A stretch of DNA of 8,003 bases from Nitrospina sp. (GCA_004357365.1 SMVT01000023.1:1-8003); one strand, 5' to 3'; numbered from the stretch's first letter, positions 1 through 6,174 are shown. Notes: generated by a model from the sequence alone, not told the origin. Made by a program: numbers and translations.

Positions 1-437
1 CCGGTGGAGTCTTGATGATGCTCCTCGATGTGGTGATCGATCCGGTGGCGTTTCTCGGTGACCGCTGGTTTCTGGGTCAAATCTACACCTATCGGGAGGC
101 GGGGGATTATTTTCATATTCCTCTCACCAACTTTGCCGGCTGGTTTCTGGTGGGCGCGGCCATTTTGTTCGTTTTCACACAGCTCGACGCCTGGCTGTCG
201 CGCAAGGGGTTCCACGATGTCGGTATCCGGGAGGTCGCCGGAAAAGCACTGTGGGGTCCGGCGATGTATTTCAGCGTGCTGGCATTCAACCTGGCGGTGA
301 CGTTTTACATCGGCGAATGGCTGTTGGGGTTGTGCGGGGTGGCCGTGGCGCTGTTGGTGCTGGCTTTGCCGTTGATCAAAGTGGCTCGGGGAAACCGGAT
401 GGCGGAACCCACGCAATCACCGGTAGTTGGTGAATGA
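1..437 (+). CDS. Carotenoid biosynthesis protein, CruF/DUF422 family (C-terminal part, 5' truncated by window edge)
   Basis: This is a membrane-embedded carotenoid-modifying enzyme of the CruF type; characterised members hydrate the psi end of acyclic or monocyclic carotenoids. The frame is open to the left edge (it begins in frame at base 3), so the ATG codons near base 15 are probably internal, and only about 145 C-terminal residues are present of a family usually 250-300 long. The family signature is clear: D-V-V-I-D-P-V-A, then G-D-R-W-F, then I-Y-x-Y-R-E-A-G-x-Y-F, then P-L-T-N-F-x-G-W. Three hydrophobic segments follow, beginning at G-W-F-L-V-G, at Y-F-S-V-L-A-F and at L-L-G-L-C-G. The last 21 bp overlap the 3' end of yajQ on the opposite strand. 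The family assignment is firm; the exact substrate cannot be read from the sequence. Confidence 0.85.
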   Translation, partial: GGVLMMLLDVVIDPVAFLGDRWFLGQIYTYREAGDYFHIPLTNFAGWFLVGAAILFVFTQLDAWLSRKGFHDVGIREVAGKALWGPAMYFSVLAFNLAVTFYIGEWLLGLCGVAVALLVLALPLIKVARGNRMAEPTQSPVVGE

Positions 438-914
438 CATGGCAATCCCGAAATCCTTTTCCTTGAGTTCGGCGATCACCGCCTGCAGGTCGTCCCGATT
501 TTTGCCGGAGACCCGCACCTGATCGTCCATCACCTGCCCCTGGACCTTGATCTTCATGCCCTTGATGACCTTGACGATTTCCTTGCCCTTTTCCTGGGGA
601 ATGCCCTGTTGCAGTTGAATCGTCTGGCGCACCGTATTGCCGCCGGCCGCCTCCACCTTGCCATAGTCGAGGGCCTTGAGCGACACTTTGCGTTTGATCA
701 GTTTGGTCTCCAGGACATCGACCACGGATTTCATTTTATGTTCATCGTCGGAAACCAGATTGAGCGCAGGGACTTTCTCGTCGAGGGTGATTGCGCTTTG
801 ACTGCCCTTGAAGTCAAACCGCTGGCGAATTTCCATCATGGCTTGGTTGACGGCGTTTTTCACTTCCTGGAGATCCACGTTCGAAACAATATCAAAGGAA
901 CAATTTTTGGCCAT
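417..914 (-). CDS. yajQ: YajQ family nucleotide-binding protein (UPF0234)
   Basis: This is a 165-residue cytoplasmic protein of the YajQ/UPF0234 family. Some members bind cyclic di-GMP and act on transcription factors; others have been reported to bind nucleic acid or nucleotides. It has the normal family length and shows the conserved N-terminus M-A-K-N-C-S-F-D-I-V-S, the F-D-F-K-G-S segment near residue 34, the K-x-x-x-V-V-D-V-L-E-T-K-L block, the G-K-E-I-V-K-x-I-K block near residue 111, the V-R-V-S-G-K-x-R-D-D-L-Q block, and the ending D-F-G-I-A-M-S-F-x-N-Y-R. The ATG start has AGGA about 10 nt upstream. It lies 64 bp downstream of a small membrane-protein gene on the same strand and ends inside the 3' end of the convergent carotenoid gene. 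Whether this copy binds cyclic di-GMP is inference from the family. Confidence 0.95.
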   Translation of the reverse strand: MAKNCSFDIVSNVDLQEVKNAVNQAMMEIRQRFDFKGSQSAITLDEKVPALNLVSDDEHKMKSVVDVLETKLIKRKVSLKALDYGKVEAAGGNTVRQTIQLQQGIPQEKGKEIVKVIKGMKIKVQGQVMDDQVRVSGKNRDDLQAVIAELKEKDFGIAMSFTNYR

Positions 915-978
915 CGCTAGCGTGTCCTGTACAATGAATGAAAGGGAACCGGCCTCTGCCAGGGAGGCAAGGCGGGGG

Positions 979-1227
979 TTAATGCATCTTGGTGTTCATG
1001 TAAAAGCTGTAAACAAATAAGAGGATCACGACAATGATAATGGAGTCGTCGATCAAAATCTCTTTCCAGCTCGGGGAACCGTCGTGAAGCAACCAGGGCA
1101 CGGCGACGAACAGGACGCTCACAAACCCGATCGCCAGCATTCCAAGGATGGAATAAATCAAAAGTTTATCGTTAATAGGGGGTTCGGGTTTCTGATTCTC
1201 GTCATCCACGGTCCGTTCCTCGTTCAC
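979..1227 (-). CDS. Small hypothetical membrane protein with two predicted helices
   Basis: I do not recognise this gene. It encodes up to 82 residues: a short charged, Pro/Glu-rich N-terminus, one long hydrophobic stretch (about residues 22-47), a polar connector containing D-G-S-P-S-W-K-E, and a second hydrophobic stretch (about 60-77) ending in a short basic tail. That fits a two-pass inner-membrane protein. There is no ATG in the N-terminal region. The frame can begin at GTG 1227, or at GTG 1209 (residue 7), which has GAGG about 8 nt upstream and so the better ribosome binding site; 76 residues may therefore be the true length. It reads in the same direction as yajQ and is divergent from the LOG gene across only 38 bp, so the promoters of the two divergent genes must overlap each other or the coding ends. 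Confidence 0.6.
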   Translation of the reverse strand: MNEERTVDDENQKPEPPINDKLLIYSILGMLAIGFVSVLFVAVPWLLHDGSPSWKEILIDDSIIIVVILLFVYSFYMNTKMH

Positions 1228-1265
1228 TACCTATCCAAAAATAATCGATTCAACGGAGAAGTGCA

Positions 1266-2303
1266 ATGCCTAAATCGAATTACAGCGTAGGGGACCCCAA
1301 GGCCGAAAAGATGATCCAGGACCTGGTGGACTTCTGCGGCAACGACGCGGCGCCGGACCTGATAAAAGAAATTCTCACGACTGTGGTGAAAATGGGCTTG
1401 GAGCACAAGGACCGGGGAGACTTCAAGTTGACCAACAACACCCTCAAGGAACTGCGCCACGCCTTCCGGGTATTCCTGCCCTACCGCGAAAAACGCAAGG
1501 TGGTGATTTTCGGCTCGGCACGGACGCCCGAATCCGATCCCAGTTACCGGATGGCGCAGGACACTGCACAGGCACTGGTCGACAAGGGGCATATGATCAT
1601 TACCGGAGCCGGCGGAGGCGTCATGGAAGCCGCCAACCGGGGCGCCGGAAGGGAAAACAGCTTCGGCATCAACATCAAACTGCCCAAGGAACAGCGCGCC
1701 AACCTCCATATCGAAGGCGACTCCAAACTGATGCAGTTCAAATATTTTTTCACCCGCAAGCTGATGTTCATCAAGGAATCGGACGCCACCATCCTGTTCC
1801 CCGGAGGGTTCGGAACCCTCGATGAAGGATTTGAAAATCTCACCTTGTTCCAGACCGGCAAATGCATGCCGCGCCCCATTCTGCTCGCCGAACCTGAAAA
1901 CGGCACTTACTGGGAAAGCTTCGTGCGCCAGTTCGAGGAGGAACTCCTGTCGCGGGGATATATTTCGTCGATCGACATGAACCTGTTCCACATCGTTCAT
2001 TCGGCGGAGGAAGCGGTACAACACATCGAAGATTACTACCGCTATTATCACTCCCTGCGCTATGTCAATGAGTTCACCGTCCTGCGTTTCACCCGGGCCC
2101 TGACCCCGGCGGTGTTGGATTACCTGAACCACGAATTCCAGGATATTCTCTGCACCGGAGATTTTCAGGCCTCAGACGCGCTGGAGGCGGAAAAGGCCCA
2201 TAATGAATTCCCCGACCTGCCCCGCCTCGTGTTTCAGTTCAATAAACAGGACTATGGACGCCTGAACGAAATGATTCTTTGGATTAACCGCAACCTGACC
2301 TAG
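1266..2303 (+). CDS. LOG family protein (TIGR00730-like Rossmann fold nucleotide-binding protein)
   Basis: This 345-residue protein is centred on a LOG (formerly 'lysine decarboxylase-like') domain. Characterised LOG proteins hydrolyse nucleoside 5'-monophosphates at the N-glycosidic bond, releasing base and ribose 5-phosphate. Visible motifs are the first strand and loop V-V-I-F-G-S-A-R (79-86), T-G-A-G-G-G-V-M-E-A (113-122), F-T-R-K (R164, K165) and the diagnostic P-G-G-F-G-T-L-D-E (179-187), whose glutamate is the expected catalytic residue. Simple LOG proteins are about 180-200 residues; this one has an N-terminal extension of about 75 residues and a C-terminal extension of about 100 residues, so it may belong to a longer subfamily with additional regulation. 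The ATG at 1266 follows GGAG with a 7 nt spacer. It stands alone on its strand. The natural substrate cannot be told from sequence. Confidence 0.9.
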   Translation: MPKSNYSVGDPKAEKMIQDLVDFCGNDAAPDLIKEILTTVVKMGLEHKDRGDFKLTNNTLKELRHAFRVFLPYREKRKVVIFGSARTPESDPSYRMAQDTAQALVDKGHMIITGAGGGVMEAANRGAGRENSFGINIKLPKEQRANLHIEGDSKLMQFKYFFTRKLMFIKESDATILFPGGFGTLDEGFENLTLFQTGKCMPRPILLAEPENGTYWESFVRQFEEELLSRGYISSIDMNLFHIVHSAEEAVQHIEDYYRYYHSLRYVNEFTVLRFTRALTPAVLDYLNHEFQDILCTGDFQASDALEAEKAHNEFPDLPRLVFQFNKQDYGRLNEMILWINRNLT

Positions 2304-2327
2304 GGCCATTCGTAAGCGGCCATTGGA

Positions 2328-2394
2328 CTACTTGTCATGCTGAGCCTGTCGAAGCTTGACAAGTAGGGGCCCCTCTTCGGCAAGCTCAAGGTGA
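2328..2394. repeat. REP-like palindromic repeat pair
   Basis: Two copies of a 20-base motif lie in opposite orientation 25 bp after the LOG stop codon. The first is TCATGCTGAGCCTGTCGAAG (2335-2354). The second is a diverged inverse copy at 2375-2394, which matches the reverse complement of the first at 15 of 20 positions. The first copy is framed by perfect 10-bp arms, CTACTTGTCA (2328-2337) and TGACAAGTAG (2357-2366), which can form a strong hairpin. From memory, the core CTTCGACAGGCTCAG is a recurrent intergenic repeat in many bacterial genomes, of the kind mobilised by RAYT transposases. There is no T-run after the hairpin, so an intrinsic terminator is not evident, though the structure could protect the LOG mRNA 3' end. 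Confidence 0.75.
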
Positions 2395-2464
2395 CACTTA
2401 CCTGCAAAGGCCTCCCATTCCAGAACGCCCTGCTCCCGGACCTTTACGCGAAGCCCGGTCCCCG

Positions 2465-2515
2465 CTGTATAAAATTTTTAAAAATTATCATCCAAAGTTA
2501 TTAAATTTCATACAG
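2465..2515. promoter_or_regulatory. AT-rich inverted repeat upstream of the cyclic-nucleotide-binding protein gene
   Basis: Inside the 380 bp non-coding stretch 2304-2683 the base composition falls sharply to AT-rich. Arms of 13 bases (2465-2477 and 2503-2515) are inverted repeats matching at 12 of 13 positions, with core CTGTAT/ATACAG plus AAATTT, separated by 25 bases. Within the left half sits a perfect 14-bp palindrome AATTTTTAAAAATT (2473-2486). This could be an operator or a promoter-proximal AT-rich element; I cannot assign a convincing -35/-10 pair. A second, GC-rich dyad (CCGGCC 2595-2600 and GGCCGG 2613-2618) lies in the presumed leader of the downstream gene. The remainder of the stretch shows nothing I can interpret. 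Confidence 0.4.
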
Positions 2516-2683
2516 TTTCCCTATTTGCAGGTTAATTGCCCCGCCCTGTGAAAATCTAAATTCCATTGATTTTCAGTCTCTTAAAACAAATCCCCCGGCC
2601 GGGTTTGAAATTGGCCGGAGTCTTGCAACCCGCGTAAGGACAACCCTTTTCCAACCCAAACCCTTCTCGGGGGAGATTGAACC

Positions 2684-3067
2684 ATGACAGGAATACAATA
2701 CATGAAAAAAGGACAGGTTGTTTTTCGCGAAGGCAGCCAGAGTGATTTTGCATTTATCATCGAAGACGGTCAGATTGAAGTGTCCCGCAAACGCATGGAC
2801 GGCAACGTTGAGGTGCTCGACATTCTGGGAAAAAACGAAATCTTCGGTGAGCTCGGTATGATTGACGGCGGTCCCCGTAGTGCGACGGCCACCGCTCTGG
2901 AAAACAGCAAGGTGACCCTGATCTCCCGTGACGATTTAAATACCATGGCTCAAAAGGATCCGAAAGCCTGGTTTCCCATTGTGAAAGCGATGTCGGCGCG
3001 TCTGCGTCGCTCCACCAAGCGGGAAAAGAAAATGATTCGTCACGGCAGTCTGCGCCGCAGCAAGTAA
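2684..3067 (+). CDS. Stand-alone cyclic nucleotide-binding domain protein (Crp/PKA-like sensor)
   Basis: This is a 127-residue protein consisting almost entirely of one cyclic nucleotide-binding beta-roll. The phosphate-binding cassette is intact: F54-G-E56-L-G, then I-D-G-G-P, then R65-S66-A-T-A-T-A. By family knowledge the Glu contacts the ribose 2'-hydroxyl and the Arg the cyclic phosphate, so binding of cAMP or cGMP is plausible. An early K-K-G-Q-V-V-F-R-E-G-S-Q-S-D motif and the strand F-I-I-E-D-G-Q-I-E-V complete the fold. There is no helix-turn-helix, kinase or channel domain; after the C-helix comes a strongly basic tail (R-L-R-R-S-T-K-R-E-K-K, then R-H-G-S-L-R-R-S-K), which might bind nucleic acid or a partner. 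The ATG follows GGAG with an 8 nt spacer. It is apparently a single gene, with 131 bp to the next start and a long AT-rich region before it. Confidence 0.9.
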   Translation: MTGIQYMKKGQVVFREGSQSDFAFIIEDGQIEVSRKRMDGNVEVLDILGKNEIFGELGMIDGGPRSATATALENSKVTLISRDDLNTMAQKDPKAWFPIVKAMSARLRRSTKREKKMIRHGSLRRSK

Positions 3068-3198
3068 GCCGGTTCTCTCCGGCCTGGTTTACTTCGCCGA
3101 ACATCTGGGCTAGAATATCCGCCGGATGGACTCTTGGGAAGCGTTCGCCCCTGATGCGATGCGTTCCGAACCTGTAAACCTTCCGGCCCGGCATAACC

Positions 3199-4352
3199 TT
3201 GAGAATCCTCAGAACCATCGATTCCTTCCAGCCCAACCGTCATGAAGTGTCCCAGCAGGCCTGGCAGATTTCAAACCGGTTGGAGCAGAAGGGAATCCGA
3301 TCCCCATTACTCACTACGGTTTCCCCGACCGACGGCGGATCCTTAACCAAGGAAACGTTGGGCCGGGTCCGGGTAACCCGGATCCCCGTCCAGTGGGCGC
3401 TGGGCAATTACCGGGTCAGCTTCGGGATGATGACCTACCTGCGCAATTATCATATCCTGCACAGCCACCTGTACCGCACCTTTCAAACGGACTGCTCTTT
3501 TTTTTTGCGTCGATCCGGAAAAAACCGTTTGTCCTGAGCACCCACGGCTCGCTCCTGGGTTACACAAAAGATCCTCCTTCCGCGTCTCGACAGTTCTTCT
3601 ATAAGCTCCATGACGGTTTGACGTTTAAGATCACCGCCAAATGGGCGGACGCGGTGGTGGTGTCTTCTCAAATGGAATACTACGAGGCGCTGGATTTCGG
3701 TATCCACAAGGACAAACTGCATATCATTCCCGACGGCCTCGATGTGTCGGGTGCGGCAGTCGACCGCTCGTCCCGGTCCGGATCGCCTTTGAACCTGTTG
3801 TTCGCCGGACCTTTGACCCGCCTCCGGCGTGTGGAATTGTTGTTGCGCGCCGCCCGCAAACTGACGCTTCCTTTTCGGGTCACGCTGGTCGCCACCAACG
3901 ACATTATTGAAAACGAGGGCTCCGCGGAATACATCACGGAACTGAAAAAGCTCGCCAAGTCACTGGGCATCGAAGACCGGGTGGAGTGGCTGGGCGACCC
4001 GTCCGCAGAAGACCTGGAACAGTGCTACCGCAATGCGGACCTGTTCATCTACCCTTCCGCCTACGAAACCTCCGGCGAAACCCTGCTGGCCGCGGCGGCC
4101 AGCGGACTGCCCATCATCGCCACACCGGTGGGCCTCGCCAATGAAATCATCTCCTCGGGCGCCAACGGGTTCATCGTTCCCGCCGACCCGGACATGATTT
4201 GCGACCGCATCCTGCAACTCGGGCAACCCGATATGCGCCTGGAATTCGGCCGCCATATCCGCGAGAAAGTGGTGAAGGAGTTCGGATGGAACGCCGTTAT
4301 GGACCGCTACATGGAGCTTTACGGCTCCCTTAAGAAGCCATATACTGAATAA
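3199..4352 (+). CDS. Glycosyltransferase family 4, interrupted by a -1 frameshift at a T9 tract
   Basis: Two overlapping frames join into one GT4-like protein of about 384 residues, the usual family length. The N-terminal domain starts at TTG 3199 (R-I-L-R-T-I-D-S-F) and includes H-I-L-H-S-H-L; its frame stops at 3537. The C-terminal portion continues in the -1 frame from the T-run at 3498-3506 (F-F-F-A-S-I-R-K-K-P-F-V-L-S-T-H-G-S) to the stop at 4350. Read alone, the second frame has a nonsense N-terminus, so it is not an independent gene. The TTG start has no evident Shine-Dalgarno and is bounded by an in-frame stop at 3175. Conserved residues are altered: the usual G-R/K-L is G204-P205-L206, K-G becomes R210-R211, and in the E-x7-E motif the first Glu (E290) is kept but the second is A298. 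It could be inactive, diverged, phase-variable or mis-sequenced. Enzymes of this fold transfer a sugar from a nucleotide sugar to a growing glycan. Confidence 0.8.
3498..3506 (+). other. Homopolymer tract of nine T at the reading-frame junction
   Basis: The nine-T run lies exactly where the protein similarity changes from frame 1 to frame 3 of the glycosyltransferase. A tenth T would restore one continuous reading frame. T TTT TTT is also phased correctly (3498-3504) to act as a slippery heptamer for -1 ribosomal frameshifting, and runs of this length permit RNA polymerase slippage. The site is therefore either a base-calling error, a slipped-strand phase switch, or a recoding site. Confidence 0.75.
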
Positions 4353-4423
4353 AAGAAGCGACGAACATCCGGGAACACGATCCGCAGCACCCCTTTCCCG
4401 CAACCCATCCATAGCCGGACCGA

Positions 4424-4696
4424 GTGAAAACCAACATCGCCCTCTACCAGGAAAGCCTGAAATCGGATCAAGTCGATTACGAAACCCCGTACGAATCCCT
4501 GTTCCGGCTTTTTCCCATATTCGTCTACGGCCGGTTCCAGTGGCAGAATGCCTTCGCATTCATCAAAAAATTCATCGGCGTGGAACGCTTCGTCAGCCAG
4601 CGCATGGGACGCGTCGGCCCGTTGCTGTCGGGAAGCTGCATCATGCTGTTTCAATTGAAACCCGCGGAGGCCGCGCCTGGAACCCCCCAACCATGA
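4424..4696 (+). CDS. Hypothetical 90-residue protein, translationally coupled to the next glycosyltransferase
   Basis: I do not recognise this protein. It is 90 residues long, starts at GTG 4424 (an in-frame stop at 4412 limits it upstream) and ends at TGA 4694-4696, overlapping the following ATG in the classic ATGA arrangement. Its codon use is strongly G/C in third positions, like its neighbours, which supports real coding rather than chance. It contains an aromatic-rich stretch (L-F-R-L-F-P-I-F-V-Y-G-R-F-Q-W-Q-N-A-F-A-F-I-K-K-F), then R-F-V-S-Q-R-M-G-R-V-G-P-L-L-S-G-S and a short hydrophobic strand. No signal peptide or definite membrane span is seen. The ending resembles the C-terminal tail of a larger enzyme (for instance a SAM-dependent methyltransferase), so it may be a remnant whose front half was lost; that is speculation. 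It sits 71 bp after the interrupted glycosyltransferase. Confidence 0.5.
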   Translation: MKTNIALYQESLKSDQVDYETPYESLFRLFPIFVYGRFQWQNAFAFIKKFIGVERFVSQRMGRVGPLLSGSCIMLFQLKPAEAAPGTPQP

Positions 4697-5904
4697 ACCG
4701 GAAACTGCTGTTATTCGCGTCGACCTTCCCCCGCTGGGAAAACGATACCGAAATTCCGCGGTTCGTATTCGAGCTGGGACTGGAACTGAGGCGCTATTTC
4801 GAAGTGTACGCGCTGGCGCCGCACACTCCCGGCGCGGCCCTGTCCGAAAACCTGGAGGGGCTACGAGTGATCCGCTTCCCTTATTTCCCCGAACACCAGC
4901 AGTCGCTGGCTTATGGCACCGGCATGCGGGCCAGCCTCAAATCCAATCCCTGGGCCTACGCCCAGATACCCTCGTTTTTGTTCTGCCAGTGGATGGCCCT
5001 GCGCCGCACCGTCCGCAAATATCGAATCGACGTGGTCAACAGCCATTGGATGATCCCGCAGGGTTTCATCGCCTCCCTGTTGCCCGCGCACCTGCCCTGC
5101 AAACAGGTATTGACGATTCACGCGGCGGGACTGTTCGCCCTGCGGCGCCTGCCTCTCGGAAAGGCCATGGCGCAGAGGATCGTCCGCCGGTCCGATCTCA
5201 TTTACAGCGTCAGCTCCTACAACCGGCAGGTCCTGGAACAACTGGTGCAGGAACCGGTGGCCTGCCGGATTCTGCCGATGGGTATCGACACCTATTATTA
5301 TGAAGAACAAAAGGACCCGGCGGCGGTGCGCGCGGAGCTGGACCTGCCTTCCGGAAAAATGATTTTGTACATCGGCAAGCTCAACGAAAAAAAAGGCGTC
5401 ACTTATTTGCTCCGGGCTTTTCATGCCATTGCCCGGGAACGGGCGGACGGCTATCTCGTCATCGTCGGTTCCGGACTGCTGGAGCAGACACTGAAACGCG
5501 AAACCCGGCAACTGGGACTGGAATCCCGGGTGACCTTCGCCGGGCAACAGGGCAAAGACGCCGTGCGCAAGTATTTGCAGGCGGCGGATCTGGTGGTGGT
5601 GCCTTCGATCATCGATGCCAGCGGGGAAACCGAAGGATTGCCGGTGGTCCTTTTGGAAGCCCTCGCCTCCGGCAAACCGGTGGTCGCCACCCGCGTGGCC
5701 GGCGCGCCGGATGTGATCGTCGAGGGATACAATGGATTTCTGGCCGAACCCCAAAATCCGGAAGACCTGGCGCATAAAATCAAGAAAGGCCTCAACGCCG
5801 ATACCGAATTCATTGCCGATCAGGCCCGCGAATCGGTTCAAAAATATGACTGGGCAATGATCGGCAAGGATTACCGCGACGGTATTTTCGCCCTTTTTGA
5901 ATAA
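4693..5904 (+). CDS. Glycosyltransferase family 4 (GT-B fold), apparently intact
   Basis: This 403-residue retaining glycosyltransferase is expected to transfer a sugar from a nucleotide-sugar donor to a lipid-linked or polysaccharide acceptor at the cytoplasmic face of the membrane. The N-terminal domain opens with L-L-L-F-A-S-T-F-P-R-W and contains V-V-N-S-H-W-M-I-P-Q-G. The C-terminal donor-binding domain has Y-I-G-K229-L-N-E-K-K234-G and the full E-x7-E motif, E314-G-L-P-V-V-L-L-E322, followed by A-S-G-K-P-V-V-A-T and G-Y-N-G-F-L. I chose ATG 4693, not the open frame upstream of it, because the family N-terminus begins there and it overlaps the preceding stop by 4 nt. An A8 run at 5387-5394 encodes part of the lysine loop. 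It is the last gene of the putative glycan operon; the acceptor and sugar are unknown. Confidence 0.93.
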   Translation: MNRKLLLFASTFPRWENDTEIPRFVFELGLELRRYFEVYALAPHTPGAALSENLEGLRVIRFPYFPEHQQSLAYGTGMRASLKSNPWAYAQIPSFLFCQWMALRRTVRKYRIDVVNSHWMIPQGFIASLLPAHLPCKQVLTIHAAGLFALRRLPLGKAMAQRIVRRSDLIYSVSSYNRQVLEQLVQEPVACRILPMGIDTYYYEEQKDPAAVRAELDLPSGKMILYIGKLNEKKGVTYLLRAFHAIARERADGYLVIVGSGLLEQTLKRETRQLGLESRVTFAGQQGKDAVRKYLQAADLVVVPSIIDASGETEGLPVVLLEALASGKPVVATRVAGAPDVIVEGYNGFLAEPQNPEDLAHKIKKGLNADTEFIADQARESVQKYDWAMIGKDYRDGIFALFE

Positions 5905-5943
5905 TAGCTGGGATTTTAAGAAGACCTTTGCGTAACGGGAAAC

Positions 5944-6123
5944 CTAAATATTCCTCCCCTTACTGAGGGGAGGATACATGTGGGGCCGGGCAAGGCCCGG
6001 TGCTGATTTTCTCCTCTCCCCTCATGGGGAGAGGATTGAGGTGAGGGGTGACTTAAGAGCAAGGTAGGGAGCACCCTAACTTCCCCTGTATCCCCTCCTT
6101 GGTAAGGAGGGGAATTATTGTAG
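5944..6123. repeat. MITE-like element: nested inverted repeats of about 180 bp
   Basis: The outer ends of this stretch are imperfect inverted repeats of roughly 40 bases: the left end (CTAAATATTCC..., through GGATACA) corresponds to the reverse complement of the right end (CTACAATAATTCC..., through GGATACA). Inside are four hairpins: 5952-5974 (9-bp stem), 5986-6000 (CCGGGC/GCCCGG), 6012-6035 (10-bp stem TCCTCTCCCC with a 4-base loop) and 6091-6113 (10-bp stem TCCCCTCCTT with a 3-base loop). No reading frame of note lies within it. It fills the gap between convergent genes (glycosyltransferase and RNase Z-like), where it could also end transcription from both sides, though T-runs are poor. 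The CCTCTCCCC/GGGGAGAGG plus GGTGAGGGG type of sequence is, from general knowledge, typical of dispersed non-autonomous repeats. No clear target-site duplication was found. Confidence 0.75.
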
Positions 6124-6174
6124 CAACACCTTCTTTTACACTTAGATCAAGGTTTATTAATGATGACGGTGATA

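Noticed and set aside
1227..2132. Long minus-strand open frame (301 codons) opposite the LOG gene
   Set aside because: Its translation lacks any family pattern and is His/Phe/Val-rich as expected from the antisense of a GC-rich gene; the plus strand has a textbook LOG domain.
3068..3083. GCCGG-TTCTCT-CCGGC hairpin after the CNBD gene as an intrinsic terminator
   Set aside because: The stem is only 5 bp and no T-run follows.
3393..4352. The second half of the first glycosyltransferase as an independent 319-residue gene
   Set aside because: Its first 35 or so residues are out-of-frame translation of the real N-terminal domain; homology starts only at the T-run.
3960..4690. Minus-strand frames opposite the glycan genes (3960-4559 and 4319-4690)
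   Set aside because: They conflict with well-supported plus-strand coding and show no known motifs.
4540..4692. An N-terminal extension of 51 residues on the second glycosyltransferase
   Set aside because: It is an out-of-frame reading of the 90-residue gene, and the GT4 N-terminus starts at 4693.
4861..5841. Minus-strand open frame (326 codons) opposite the second glycosyltransferase
   Set aside because: It is an antisense shadow of a gene with complete GT4 motifs and shows no recognisable domain.
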